In this document: positions 1 to 8,015 of the stretch, in pieces
Position numbering within the stretch: the first letter of the stretch is position 1
How the letters are laid out: each line of letters opens with the position of its first letter
Assembly (NCBI GenBank): GCA_964370985.1
Contig: CAYJLE010000001.1
Span: 216,811 to 280,810, forward strand
Length of the DNA stretch: 64,000 nt
Direction of reading: 5' to 3'
Origin: JAHDVS01 sp964370985
Lineage (GTDB): Bacteria; Actinomycetota; Thermoleophilia; Gaiellales; Gaiellaceae
Position numbers and translations under genes: made by a program
Notes under the pieces: model-generated
What the model saw: the letters and a program-made list of their open reading frames with translations, nothing else
What the model was told of the DNA's origin: nothing
The model's database searches: none

Positions 1-220
1 CGCGGTCGAGCACGATCCGCCAGGCGACGGCACGAAGGGTGACGGAGAGGAGGTTCGCGCCGATCGCCGCGGCCACCCAGGCCCAGGCGACCTCGGTGAA
101 GGCGCTACCGACGACGTCGAGGTCCGGCGCCCGCCAGACGACTACCGCGACGACCGCGGCGAGCAGCGGGGCGAGGAGGGCCGCGCGGCCCCGGCGGGTG
201 TGCAGGAGCCGGGCGCTCAT
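1..220 (-). CDS. N-terminus of a multispanning membrane protein, LPG-synthase TM-region (UPF0104) type; cut by window edge
   Basis: Only the first 73 codons lie in the window. The start is ATG at 220-218 and overlaps the stop of the upstream glycosyltransferase (ATGA), which fixes it. The translated part has a short basic N-terminus, a hydrophobic helix at about residues 13-30 (ALLAPLLAAVVAVVVW) and a second one starting near residue 45 (WAWVAAAIGANLLSVTLRAV). This two-helix start with LRAVAWR resembles the lysylphosphatidylglycerol-synthase transmembrane family, whose members often sit beside GT4 glycosyltransferases. The family call is an inference from one fifth of a protein; a flippase-like role in envelope lipid or glycan export is possible. 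It is the last visible gene of a three-gene minus-strand operon. Confidence 0.55.
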   Translation of the reverse strand, partial: MSARLLHTRRGRAALLAPLLAAVVAVVVWRAPDLDVVGSAFTEVAWAWVAAAIGANLLSVTLRAVAWRIVLDR

Positions 221-1365
221 GCCGCTACCGCAACCTTGCTCGCGGGCACGCCGGCGAGCGACTCGTAGATCCCGACCAGGCGCTGCGCGATCTGATCCCA
301 GTCGTAGCGCTCGACGGCGACCTCGCGGCCGCGAGCGCCGAGCGCCCTGCGCCGCGGCTCGTCCGTGAGCAGCTCGACGAGCGCCGCGCCGAGGGCGTCG
401 GGGTCGCCGGGCGGGACGAGGATCCCGGTCTGGGGCCCGGCCACCTCGCGGTAACCGTCGATGTCGGACGCGACGACCGGGGTGGCGCACGCGAACGCGC
501 GGGTGATGACCATCCCGAAGCTCTCCTGCCCGACAGCGGGTGCCGCGAGCACCTTCGCGGAGGCGACCTCCTCGACCAGCGTCTCGGTCGGGAGGACGCC
601 GAGCACGTCGATGCCGTCGGCCTCGGACACGCCGAGCCTCCGCATCAGGAAGCGCACCTGGAGCGGGTCGGCCCCGATCACGCGCAGCCTGGCCCCGGTG
701 CGGGCGGAGACCGCCGGCCAGGCGCGCAGGAGCACGTGCAGCCCCTTGCGCGGCTCGTGACGCCCGATGAAGACGACGCGCTCGAGCCGCCCGCCGGGAT
801 CGGCCTCAGAGGGCAGTGAGACGCCGTTGGGGATGACCTCGAAGGGGCCGCCGAGCCAGGGCTCCGCGGCCGCCCGGGCGGTCTCCGAGACCGCGATCCG
901 GTAGTCGATGCGGGGGATCAGCACGCTCCAGAACAGCTTCCCCCAGATCCAGAATCGTCCGCCGGACGCGTGGGAGGTGCTGACGACGGGGCAGGTCGCC
1001 CCGTAGAGGGAGTACAGGGAGAGGATCGGGGCGAACGGCTCGTGAACGTGGAGGACGTCGAACCGCTCGCGCTCGAGAATCCGTTTCATGCGCGGGATCG
1101 CTCTCGGGGAGAGCACGATGTTCGAGAGGGAGGCGTTGGCGGGGATGATCACGGTGCGCCCGACGGGGATCACGTGGACGGGTGGGGGGTCGTGGCGCCC
1201 GGCCCGCGGGTGGAGCAGCCGGGTGAGCAGGCCGGGCGGGTCGTTGCCGATCACGATGCGCACGTCGTGGCCGAGCGCCGTCAGCGCGCGGGCCTGGTTC
1301 TCGGCGTGCTCGACGACGCCGCCCCAGTAGGACCACGAGAAGGGAACGACGATGCCGATCTTCAT
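217..1365 (-). CDS. GT4-type glycosyltransferase, 382 aa
   Basis: It probably transfers a nucleotide-activated sugar to a lipid or cell-surface acceptor. The N-terminus (MKIGIVVPFSWSYWGGVVEH) is the first Rossmann strand and glycine-rich acceptor loop of a GT-B fold. DVLHVHEPFAP follows near residue 95, and the C-terminal half has VFIGRHEPRKGLHVLLRAW and the EX7E region QESFGMVITRAFACATPVVA, typical of phosphatidylinositol mannosyltransferase PimA and relatives. The length is normal for the family. The ATG start overlaps the LOG gene stop by four bases, and the stop overlaps the next membrane protein in the same way, so the three genes are translationally coupled. PimA function is plausible in an actinobacterium, but the acceptor cannot be read from sequence. 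Confidence 0.85.
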   Translation of the reverse strand: MKIGIVVPFSWSYWGGVVEHAENQARALTALGHDVRIVIGNDPPGLLTRLLHPRAGRHDPPPVHVIPVGRTVIIPANASLSNIVLSPRAIPRMKRILERERFDVLHVHEPFAPILSLYSLYGATCPVVSTSHASGGRFWIWGKLFWSVLIPRIDYRIAVSETARAAAEPWLGGPFEVIPNGVSLPSEADPGGRLERVVFIGRHEPRKGLHVLLRAWPAVSARTGARLRVIGADPLQVRFLMRRLGVSEADGIDVLGVLPTETLVEEVASAKVLAAPAVGQESFGMVITRAFACATPVVASDIDGYREVAGPQTGILVPPGDPDALGAALVELLTDEPRRRALGARGREVAVERYDWDQIAQRLVGIYESLAGVPASKVAVAA

Positions 1366-2066
1366 CGGCCCGGAGTATGCCCGTCGCGGCGGCGTTCGTA
1401 GGCGAGCTTGAGGAAGCGGACCGCGTCGGTCGGGTCGTCGGTCACGTGGATGCGCGCCAGATCGCCCGCCGAGATCATCCCCTCCCCGAGCGCCCGCTCC
1501 TCGAGCCAGCGCAGAAGACCGGTCCAGTAGCCGCCATCGATGAGAACGACCGGGAAGCTCTCGACCTTCCCGGTCTGGATCAGGGTGAGCGACTCGAACA
1601 GCTCGTCGAGCGTGCCGAAGCCGCCGGGCAGGATCACGAACCCGTCGGCGGCCTTCACGAACATCGTCTTGCGCACGTAGAAGTGGCGGAAGGTGAGGCA
1701 CAGGTCGAGGTAGCCGTTGGGGTGCTGCTCGTGGGGGAGCTCGATGTTGAAGCCGATCGACACGCCGCCGACGTCCTGCGCACCCCGGTTGGCGGCCTCC
1801 ATCAGCCCCGGCCCGCCGCCGGTGACGACCGCGAAGCCCTCGCGGGCGAGGCCCCGGCCGAGCTCGCGTGCGACGGCGTAGGCGGGGCCGTCCTCGCGCG
1901 CGCGGGCGGATCCGAAGACGGAGACGGCGGGGTGAGCGACGGAGGCGACGGCGTCGAAGCCGTCGAAGAACTCGTCGGCGATCCGGTCGACATGGGCACG
2001 TTCGATCCGCCCGCCTGCGGCTGGAAGAGCGTTCTCGGGCACGCGTCTCCCCCATGGTATGCCCAC
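1362..2066 (-). CDS. LOG-family nucleotide 5'-monophosphate phosphoribohydrolase, 234 aa
   Basis: LOG (TIGR00730) proteins hydrolyse N6-modified AMP to the free base and ribose 5-phosphate. The defining motifs are present: GSARAREDGPAY near residue 52, the nucleotide-binding GGGPGLMEAANRGA, and PGGFGTLDELFE near residue 150. Length is normal. The start codon is GTG at 2066-2064; it leaves about 20 residues before the first conserved strand. The gene opens a minus-strand operon and its stop overlaps the glycosyltransferase start. Why it is coupled to a glycosyltransferase is not evident. Many bacterial LOG proteins carry an unproven lysine-decarboxylase label; nothing here supports that activity. 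Confidence 0.85.
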   Translation of the reverse strand: MGIPWGRRVPENALPAAGGRIERAHVDRIADEFFDGFDAVASVAHPAVSVFGSARAREDGPAYAVARELGRGLAREGFAVVTGGGPGLMEAANRGAQDVGGVSIGFNIELPHEQHPNGYLDLCLTFRHFYVRKTMFVKAADGFVILPGGFGTLDELFESLTLIQTGKVESFPVVLIDGGYWTGLLRWLEERALGEGMISAGDLARIHVTDDPTDAVRFLKLAYERRRDGHTPGR

Positions 2067-2158
2067 TCAAGCCGACGGCATCCGCTGCCGATACGACCCG
2101 TGAGGGATTACCTCTCCTGCGGGCCGGGAGATGACGGCAACCAGATCCTGTCCGCAGC

Positions 2159-2202
2159 GGAGGGGGCGGCGGCGACTCATATACTCGCCGCCGCCCCCCT
2201 CC
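2159..2202. repeat. 17-bp inverted repeat with a TATACT box in its loop, between divergent genes
   Basis: The left arm GGAGGGGGCGGCGGCGA (2159-2175) is matched by its complement at 2185-2202, with one extra G/C pair in the run. The nine-base loop holds the only AT-rich bases of the region, including TATACT at 2180-2185. The element lies between the LOG gene (-) and the deaminase gene (+). It could be a cruciform-forming promoter element or a leader hairpin; no good -35 box is visible on either strand. Confidence 0.6.
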
Positions 2203-2250
2203 ACTCCTCTCGCCCGTCCCCCCCGCGTCCGCCCCAAGACAAGCCCCAGC

Positions 2251-3279
2251 GTGCCGCACGCAGCCGCCGTCGAGTCGATCCGGGCCGGGGGGCTCGCGGA
2301 GCTGCACACGCACCTCGGCGGCTCGGTGCACCCGTCGGTGATGTGGACGCTCGCGCACGAGCAGGGGATCGCGCTGCCGGTGAAGGACTACTGGGACTTC
2401 GAGCGGCTGACGACGATCTCCGACCCGCGCGGCGTGGCCGGGCTGCCGGAGCTGGACGGGGTGTACCGGTGGGCGGAGCTGATCCAGTCGAGCCCGCTCG
2501 CGGTGGAGCGGTCGGTGCACGGCACGATCTCGGGCGCGTACCGCCGCCAGAACATCACGACGCTCGAGGTGCGGTTCAACCCGATGAAGCGAAACCGGGG
2601 CGGCGAGCGCGACCTCGACCACATCATCCTGGCCGCGGTGCGCGGGCTCGACCGGGCGGAGCTCGAGTACCCGACGGTGCGGGCGGGGCTGATCCTGATG
2701 ATGGACCGGACGTTCACGGCCGAGCAGAACGCGATCGTGGTCGAGAAGGCGATCCGCTGGGCGCCGCGGGGGATCGTCGGCGTCGACATCGCGGGGCCGC
2801 GGCCGGGGCCGGGCCGCTACCCGTACCGGGAGCTGGCGCCGCTCGTGGCGGAGGCGCGCCGGGCGGGCCTGGGCGTGACGATCCACGTGGGCGAGGAGGG
2901 CGGCCCGGACGGCCTCGCGGAGATCGGGGAGGTGGTGGAGGAGCTGCGGCCGGAGCGGATCGGCCACGGGATCCTGGCGGCGCACGACCCGGCGACGATG
3001 CGGCTGCTGCGCGACGCCGGCGTGGTGCTCGAGCTCTGCCCGACGTCGAACCTGCTGACGCGGGCGCTGCCGGACGAGGGGGCGTTGCGCGACACGGTCC
3101 GCGCGTTCGCCGCGGCCGGCGTGCGGTTCACGATCGCGACGGACGGGCCGGAGATGATGCACACCCACCTGTCCGACGAGCTCGAGCTGCTGCACCGGGT
3201 CGGGGCACTCGACCGGGACGGGCTCGCCGAGGTGAACCGCACCGGCCACGACGCCTCGTTTCTCGATCGAAGGATGTAG
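2251..3279 (+). CDS. adenosine deaminase-like amidohydrolase, 342 aa
   Basis: Members of this metal-dependent family deaminate adenosine or related purines. The zinc motif LHTHLGGSVHP lies near residue 19; HVGEEGG near 215, RIGHGI near 238 and the metal aspartate in TIATDGPEMM near 300 follow. Classical adenosine deaminases have TDDP at the last site; here the second aspartate, which contacts the substrate, is glycine. A related substrate or modified activity is therefore possible. GTG at 2251 was chosen because it is the last start before the first conserved strand; the frame is open further upstream but lacks family similarity there. No Shine-Dalgarno sequence is evident. Confidence 0.8.
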   Translation: MPHAAAVESIRAGGLAELHTHLGGSVHPSVMWTLAHEQGIALPVKDYWDFERLTTISDPRGVAGLPELDGVYRWAELIQSSPLAVERSVHGTISGAYRRQNITTLEVRFNPMKRNRGGERDLDHIILAAVRGLDRAELEYPTVRAGLILMMDRTFTAEQNAIVVEKAIRWAPRGIVGVDIAGPRPGPGRYPYRELAPLVAEARRAGLGVTIHVGEEGGPDGLAEIGEVVEELRPERIGHGILAAHDPATMRLLRDAGVVLELCPTSNLLTRALPDEGALRDTVRAFAAAGVRFTIATDGPEMMHTHLSDELELLHRVGALDRDGLAEVNRTGHDASFLDRRM

Positions 3280-3340
3280 ACGGCGAAATCGGTCGGGCGG
3301 CCGATTGGCGGGGGCGCGCGGAGCGTGCAAGGATCGCGGC

Positions 3341-3613
3341 ATGTCGGCGACCCTGCACCGGGAGATCAGGTTCACGGATCGCCAGCGGCAGGTGATCCAG
3401 CTGATCGCGGTGGGCTGCTCGAACGACGAGATCGCGGCGCGTCTGGGGGTGACGGCGAGGACGGCGAAGGCGCACTGCGACACGCTGCGCGGCAAGCTGG
3501 GCGTGAGTCGCCGCCGCTACATCCCGCTCGCCTACCGCTCGGTGACCGGCGAGGACCCGATGAGCCTCGGCCAGGCTGCGTGCGAGCCCGGGACATCCGG
3601 CTCGTCCCGCTGA
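3341..3613 (+). CDS. short LuxR-type HTH protein, 90 aa
   Basis: Nearly the whole protein is one LuxR/GerE helix-turn-helix: FTDRQRQVIQLIAVGCSNDE at residues 10-29, then ARLGVTARTAKAHCDTLRGK with the recognition helix. No receiver or sensor domain precedes it. ATG 3341 has AAGGA seven bases upstream. It lies between the deaminase and the large LAL-type regulator, both on the same strand. DNA-binding is well supported; target and signal are unknown. Confidence 0.75.
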   Translation: MSATLHREIRFTDRQRQVIQLIAVGCSNDEIAARLGVTARTAKAHCDTLRGKLGVSRRRYIPLAYRSVTGEDPMSLGQAACEPGTSGSSR

Positions 3614-3747
3614 CCGGCCCGGGGGTGACGGCGCCCCGCGCCCGGGCCCCCCGCCCGGGCGCGGGGGATCTCCTCGCGCCGCCTGGCTCCTTGCGCGGTT
3701 TCGCGCTAACCTCCCCAGCCTTCCGTCGTTCGGAAGGACCGGTCGAG

Positions 3748-6306
3748 TTGCGCGAGCCGACGCCAGTCCCGCCCCTGCACCGCCGCCATGTCCCGCGGCA
3801 GCGGCTGACGGCGCTGCTCGAGGCCAGTCGTGCCCAGGCGCTGCTCGTCACGGCTCCGGCCGGGTACGGCAAGACGTCGCTTGCGTGCGAGTGGCTCGCG
3901 GGCAGGACGGATGTCGCCTGGTACCGCGCCACGCCGGCGTCGGCCGACCTCGCTGCCTTCTCGGCGGGGATCGCGGACGCGATCGCGCCGCTCGTGCCCG
4001 GGGCGGGCGAGCGGCTTCACAGGCATCTGCGTGTCGTCGAGGCGCCCGAGCAGGCAGCGCGACCGCTGGCGGAGCTGCTGGCCGGGGACGTCACGGGCTG
4101 GCCGGACGGCGCGCTGCTCGTGATCGACGACTACCACCTGGTGGCGGACTCGGATCCCGTCTCCGAGTTCATGGACTGGCTGCTGACGCTCGCGCCCTTA
4201 CGGGTGCTCGTGACGAGCCGCCGACGGCCGGCCTGGGCGTCGGCGCGCCGGGTGCTCTACGGCGAGGTGGACGAGATCGCGAAGGAGCAGCTGGCGATGA
4301 CAAACGAGGAGGCAGCACGGGTGCTCGGCGACCGCTCGGGCGAGGCCGTACGGGAGCTCGTGGCGCTGGCGCGAGGTTGGCCCGCGGTGATCGGTCTGGC
4401 CGCGCTGGCCGGTGCGGACGTCCCGGAGGGACGCGTCCCGGACGGGCTGTTCCGCTACTTCGCCGAGGAGGTTCACCGGCAGCAGCCGCCGGAGCTTCAG
4501 GATTTCCTGCTGGTCGCGTCGATCCCGCACGCGGTCAGCGTCCGCTCGGCCCGGGCGGTCCTCGGCGTGGAGACGGCCGGGAGCCTGCTCGAACGCCTAG
4601 CCGATGAGGGGCTACTCCACGAGAGCGGCCGCGGCACATTCCAGCTCCATCCGCTGCTCCGCGACTTCCTGCGGCGCAAGCTCGAGGACGAGGATCCCGA
4701 GCGGGCGAGCTGCCTCACCGGCGCCTGCATCCGCGACGTGACGGAGCGGGGCGAGTGGGAGGAGGCGTTCGCGCTGGCACACGGCTCCGGCGACCTCGAC
4801 GCGGCCGCGACGATCGTGGAGCTCGCGTCGCCGGACCTGCTGCGCGCGGGGCGCACGACGACGCTGGCGGAATGGCTGAGGGACTGCGGGGTCTCGGTCA
4901 GCCGCCACCCAGGCGCGCTCCTCACCAGGGCGGAGCTGCTGATCCGTCAGGGCCGCCTACCGGAGGCTCTGGGTCTCGCCAGGGACGTGGCGGGCCACAT
5001 CGCCGCCGGCGATCCGAGGGAGTCGCGCGCGTTGTGGCTTGCCGGCCGGGCGGCGCACTTCCTGTCGGCGACCGAGGACGCACTCGCGTTCCACCTGCGG
5101 GCGCGCGAAACCGCCACCGATGTGCAGGAGGTGGCGGATTCGCTGTGGGGGGCGTTCTGCGCAGCCGAGGAATTGGGACGCCCCGAGGCAACTGCCTACC
5201 TCCAAGACCTATCAGGGCTCGGGCTCGATGACGTGGAGGAAAGGCTCAGGCTCTCTGTTGGACAGGCAATCGCATCGAGGGCAGGGCAAAGCGTCCGAGC
5301 AGCGCAATCGGACCTAGAGCAACTCCTGCCGCTTGTTGAGTACGCGACAGATCCCCTGATCACCAGCAACTTCTTCGCCTGCCTGTCGTACTTCACAGCG
5401 TTGAACGCGAACTACGAGAGCAGCTACCGATACGGACTCGAGGCCACCCGGATCTGCCAGACGCACAAGCTCGACATGCACCTCCTGATCGCGGAGTCGA
5501 ACCGCGTGCATTCCGAGATCGGTCTGCGTCGGCTTCGGGACGCCAGCAGAACGCTCTCGCACCTCCGTCGCTCCCTCTTGGAGATCGATGAGCCGTTCCT
5601 CAACACAAGCGTGCGCTTGCTCGAGCTGAAGATGGCGATCGCGGCAGGAACCCACGCGTCCGAGAGCCGGGCTCTCCCCGTGCTCGAGCCCCCGCCCCCG
5701 GCAGCGCTGCACGGCGAACTCTTAGCCCTGTTCGCTCTCGTCGCGGCCTCATGCGGTGAGCTGGACCGAGCGCGCGAGGCGGGGCACCTGGCAGCAACCT
5801 TGACTGGGACGATCGAGGCTGTTCGGCTCGGCGAGCTTGCGAGGTTGATCGAGCAAGCGCAGGCTCCGGATGGCGCAGACGAACTGCGGCGCCGGACGGC
5901 CGCGCTGGCACTGGAATGCGCGCGCACGGGGACGCTCGACGCGTTCGTGACCGCCTATCGCGCCTACCCCAAGCTGCTCGGGTTCTGCTGTGACAACGCC
6001 GGGGCACTCGGGTTGGTGAGTGACGTCGCGCTTCGAGCCGGCGACCGCGCCCTCGCGGAGGGTGCAGGGATCGACGTACCTCGCCCCGCCTGGGACGTCG
6101 CGAAGCTCCTGACCCGTCGCGAGCGGGAGGTCCTGCAACTGCTGGCGCGCGGGCTCTCGAACCGCGAGATCTCGCGGCAGCTCTTTATCGAGCTCAGCAC
6201 GACGAAGGTGCACGTCCACAACATTCTGCGCAAGCTGGGTGTGGACACCCGGCTTCAGGCTGCGCTGCTCGCCCGCGGGCTGCTCGACGGGGAGGAGGCC
6301 CGCTAG
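3748..6306 (+). CDS. MalT/LAL-type ATP-dependent LuxR regulator, 852 aa
   Basis: This is a STAND-type transcription activator. The N-terminal NTPase has Walker A APAGYGKTS at about residues 36-44 and Walker B LLVIDDYHL near 125. A long helical TPR-like region spans roughly 330-780, and the C-terminus is a LuxR HTH (LTRREREVLQLLARGLSNRE). TTG 3748 was chosen because GGAAGGA sits about ten bases upstream and MalT homologues begin just before this conserved stretch. Third-position GC is lower in the TPR part (about 5.15-5.9 kb) than in the flanks. The stop TAG shares the tetranucleotide CTAG with the stop of the convergent HD-GYP gene. The inducer is unknown. Confidence 0.85.
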   Translation: MREPTPVPPLHRRHVPRQRLTALLEASRAQALLVTAPAGYGKTSLACEWLAGRTDVAWYRATPASADLAAFSAGIADAIAPLVPGAGERLHRHLRVVEAPEQAARPLAELLAGDVTGWPDGALLVIDDYHLVADSDPVSEFMDWLLTLAPLRVLVTSRRRPAWASARRVLYGEVDEIAKEQLAMTNEEAARVLGDRSGEAVRELVALARGWPAVIGLAALAGADVPEGRVPDGLFRYFAEEVHRQQPPELQDFLLVASIPHAVSVRSARAVLGVETAGSLLERLADEGLLHESGRGTFQLHPLLRDFLRRKLEDEDPERASCLTGACIRDVTERGEWEEAFALAHGSGDLDAAATIVELASPDLLRAGRTTTLAEWLRDCGVSVSRHPGALLTRAELLIRQGRLPEALGLARDVAGHIAAGDPRESRALWLAGRAAHFLSATEDALAFHLRARETATDVQEVADSLWGAFCAAEELGRPEATAYLQDLSGLGLDDVEERLRLSVGQAIASRAGQSVRAAQSDLEQLLPLVEYATDPLITSNFFACLSYFTALNANYESSYRYGLEATRICQTHKLDMHLLIAESNRVHSEIGLRRLRDASRTLSHLRRSLLEIDEPFLNTSVRLLELKMAIAAGTHASESRALPVLEPPPPAALHGELLALFALVAASCGELDRAREAGHLAATLTGTIEAVRLGELARLIEQAQAPDGADELRRRTAALALECARTGTLDAFVTAYRAYPKLLGFCCDNAGALGLVSDVALRAGDRALAEGAGIDVPRPAWDVAKLLTRREREVLQLLARGLSNREISRQLFIELSTTKVHVHNILRKLGVDTRLQAALLARGLLDGEEAR

Positions 6307-7682
6307 GCCGCGCTCGCGGCGGCGACCGGGAGGAGCTCGGGGTGGGCCTGCGCCTCGAGTGCGAAGTCGGCGCGCACGCCCGAGGAATACGGGTCGCTCG
6401 CCTGCTCGAGGATCCCGACGAACGCATCGACGACATCCGTGTCGAACTGCGTCCCGGCAGCCTGTACCAGCCGCTCGCTGGCGACGGCGACCGGCATCGC
6501 GTCGCGGTAGGGGCGGTCGGAGGTCATCGCGTTGTACGCGTCCGCGACGCAGATGATCCGGGAGATCACCGGGATCGACTCGCCGGCGATCCCGTCCGGG
6601 TACCCCTGCCCGTCGATCCGCTCGTGGTGGTGGCGCACGATGTTCGCGATCTCCGCGTACGCCTCAACGTTCGCGAGGATCCGCTCACCGATCTCCGAGT
6701 GCTCCTCCATCTTGCGTCGCTCGGGGAGCGTCAGCGGGCCGTTCTTCTCGAGGATGCCCGGGGGAACCCCGATCTTGCCGATGTCGTGCAGCAGCCCTGA
6801 GAGGTGGGCAAGCCGCTGCTGCTCGGCCGGGAGCCCGAGCCGTCCCGCAATGTCCCGCGCGTAAACGGCGACTGCGGCGGAATGGCCCGCCGTGTAGCGA
6901 TCCCGCGCGTCGAGCGTGGTCACGAGCGCGCTCGCGAACGACAGATTTGCGCGCTCGAGCTTGTCGTTCACGACGACCAGGTCGGAGGCGAGGCGGCGTT
7001 GCTCCTGATACATCGCCCACAACCGCTGAGCAGCAAGCGCGGGCAGCACGAAGAACGGGAGAACCCAAGGGGAGAGGTAGAGATACGCGTAGGCGAGAGG
7101 GCCAACTAGCGCCGTGTACAGCAGAATCGACGTCGGAAAGGCGGGAAGCGAAAGGCGCAGCAGGTCCCGAACGCTAGCGGTGCCTCTCACAGAGAGAGTC
7201 AGAGCGGTGAAGCTCACGTCGAGTGCCTGCGCGACAACGGCTGCAGTCGCAGCGGCGATCGCCACTGAGCCAAGATCGCTCGAGCTGACAGCACCGACTT
7301 GTATCGCGAGGAGCCCAACTACGGCACCGTTGAGCGCATTCGTGCATGTGTAGACAAGCCACCGAAGGTACGGCCGCTTCAGGCTGCCCAACATCGCAAC
7401 GGCCGCTACCACCATTGCGTCAACCGGCCCGAACGCGACCGCCGCAAACAGAAAAGCGAGTAGCGTGATCGACACTTCAACTTGCGCGCTTAGTGTCACG
7501 CTACGTCGCTCAGCCGCGATGCCGAGGACAGCGAGGACGGCGACAGCGGCGGGCGAGGTCAACTCGTAGCCGGCGGCTAGAAGCGCTACCGCGGTACCGA
7601 CACCCGACACCACTAGGGCCATCACATAGCCCGCAAGGCGAACTGCAGCTCGGTCGAAGGCCATCCCAGACCGCACGCCCAT
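6303..7682 (-). CDS. membrane-anchored HD-GYP phosphodiesterase-type protein, 459 aa
   Basis: HD-GYP proteins hydrolyse cyclic di-GMP or related dinucleotides. The first 230 residues form six to eight hydrophobic segments (for example VMALVVSGVGTAVALLAAG and VALLAFLFAAVAFGPVDAMV-like stretches), a MASE-like membrane sensor. The catalytic domain at about 250-425 has AGHSAAVAVYARDIA, the HD pair in HLSGLLHDIGKIGVP, RHHHERIDGQGYP (the GYP motif) and CVADAYNAMTSDRPYR. ATG 7682 was chosen over ATG 7715 because GGAGG lies five bases before it and because a divergent promoter occupies 7710-7739. The C-terminal 40 residues are a non-conserved tail. Confidence 0.88.
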   Translation of the reverse strand: MGVRSGMAFDRAAVRLAGYVMALVVSGVGTAVALLAAGYELTSPAAVAVLAVLGIAAERRSVTLSAQVEVSITLLAFLFAAVAFGPVDAMVVAAVAMLGSLKRPYLRWLVYTCTNALNGAVVGLLAIQVGAVSSSDLGSVAIAAATAAVVAQALDVSFTALTLSVRGTASVRDLLRLSLPAFPTSILLYTALVGPLAYAYLYLSPWVLPFFVLPALAAQRLWAMYQEQRRLASDLVVVNDKLERANLSFASALVTTLDARDRYTAGHSAAVAVYARDIAGRLGLPAEQQRLAHLSGLLHDIGKIGVPPGILEKNGPLTLPERRKMEEHSEIGERILANVEAYAEIANIVRHHHERIDGQGYPDGIAGESIPVISRIICVADAYNAMTSDRPYRDAMPVAVASERLVQAAGTQFDTDVVDAFVGILEQASDPYSSGVRADFALEAQAHPELLPVAAASAA

Positions 7683-7709
7683 GCCGGCCTCCGGAGACTG
7701 TGCCGGGGC

Positions 7710-7739
7710 TTGCATGGCCCCCAAGATGGGGGATATACT
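7710..7739 (+). promoter_or_regulatory. sigma70-type promoter for the 28-codon peptide gene
   Basis: TTGCAT at 7710-7715 and TATACT at 7734-7739 are separated by 18 bp. Transcription would start near 7746, giving a leader of about 30 bases that contains the strong ribosome site before ATG 7777. Confidence 0.65.
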
Positions 7740-7776
7740 CAGCGAGCCGTCATCTCCCGGGGGAGAGGAGTTTCGT

Positions 7777-7863
7777 ATGCGCAGGTCCCTCATCCGCCTG
7801 GGGGTTGCTCTCGCGTCCTTCGGGTCGCTGGCCGCCGTGCTCGGCGGTCTCAAGGGCTGGTAG
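7777..7863 (+). CDS. 28-aa amphipathic/hydrophobic peptide
   Basis: The reading frame starts MRRSLIRLGVALASFGS and ends LGGLKGW followed by TAG. It has a basic N-terminus (three arginines in the first seven residues), a hydrophobic core, and a C-terminal lysine and tryptophan. A purine-rich ribosome site (GGGGGAGAGGAG) ends six bases before the ATG, and a consensus-like promoter lies just upstream. Both argue for real expression despite the size. Downstream lie two inverted DnaA-box-like sequences and a strong hairpin. A small membrane peptide, leader peptide, secreted signal or type I toxin-like peptide are all possible; no known family was recognised. Confidence 0.6.
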   Translation: MRRSLIRLGVALASFGSLAAVLGGLKGW

Positions 7864-7881
7864 ACCAGTCCGAAGGATGTA

Positions 7882-7941
7882 GTTATCCACGGAAGCCCAC
7901 ATCCCTCTCCGGGGGGATATGCACAGGAGCCTGTGGATAAC
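7882..7941. promoter_or_regulatory. pair of inverted DnaA-box-like 9-mers
   Basis: GTTATCCAC at 7882-7890 and GTGGATAAC at 7933-7941 are exact reverse complements 42 bp apart. The second contains the perfect DnaA box TTATCCACA on the minus strand (7932-7940); the first reads TTATCCACG, one mismatch. No dnaA, dnaN or AT-rich unwinding region is nearby, so an origin is not claimed. The sequences could be DnaA-regulatory sites or the arms of an RNA hairpin downstream of the peptide gene. Confidence 0.4.
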
Positions 7942-7950
7942 GGTGATAAG

Positions 7951-7988
7951 CCGGTGGCCGGGGCGGTGAGAGCCGCCCCGGCCACCGG
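7951..7988. terminator. 16-bp perfect hairpin, bidirectional terminator
   Basis: CCGGTGGCCGGGGCGG (7951-7966) pairs perfectly with 7973-7988 around the six-base loop TGAGAG. There is no U-tract, as usual in very GC-rich genomes. It sits downstream of the peptide gene (+) and of the LuxR gene (-), so it can serve both. Confidence 0.7.
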
Positions 7989-8015
7989 TTGCCACCGACC
8001 GGGGGAAAGGGCCGG

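Noticed and set aside
3287..3306. AATCGG/CCGATT inverted repeat as a terminator of the deaminase gene
   Set aside because: Six-base arms and a GC-rich 8-base loop without a U-tract are too weak to call.
217..3495. Very long open frame of over 1000 codons on the minus strand
   Set aside because: Only its last part (the glycosyltransferase from 1365) is family-like; the rest runs antisense through the deaminase and out of frame with the LOG gene, a common artefact of high GC.
7932..7940. Replication origin suggested by DnaA boxes
   Set aside because: Only two boxes, no AT-rich unwinding element, and no dnaA, dnaN, recF or gyr genes nearby.
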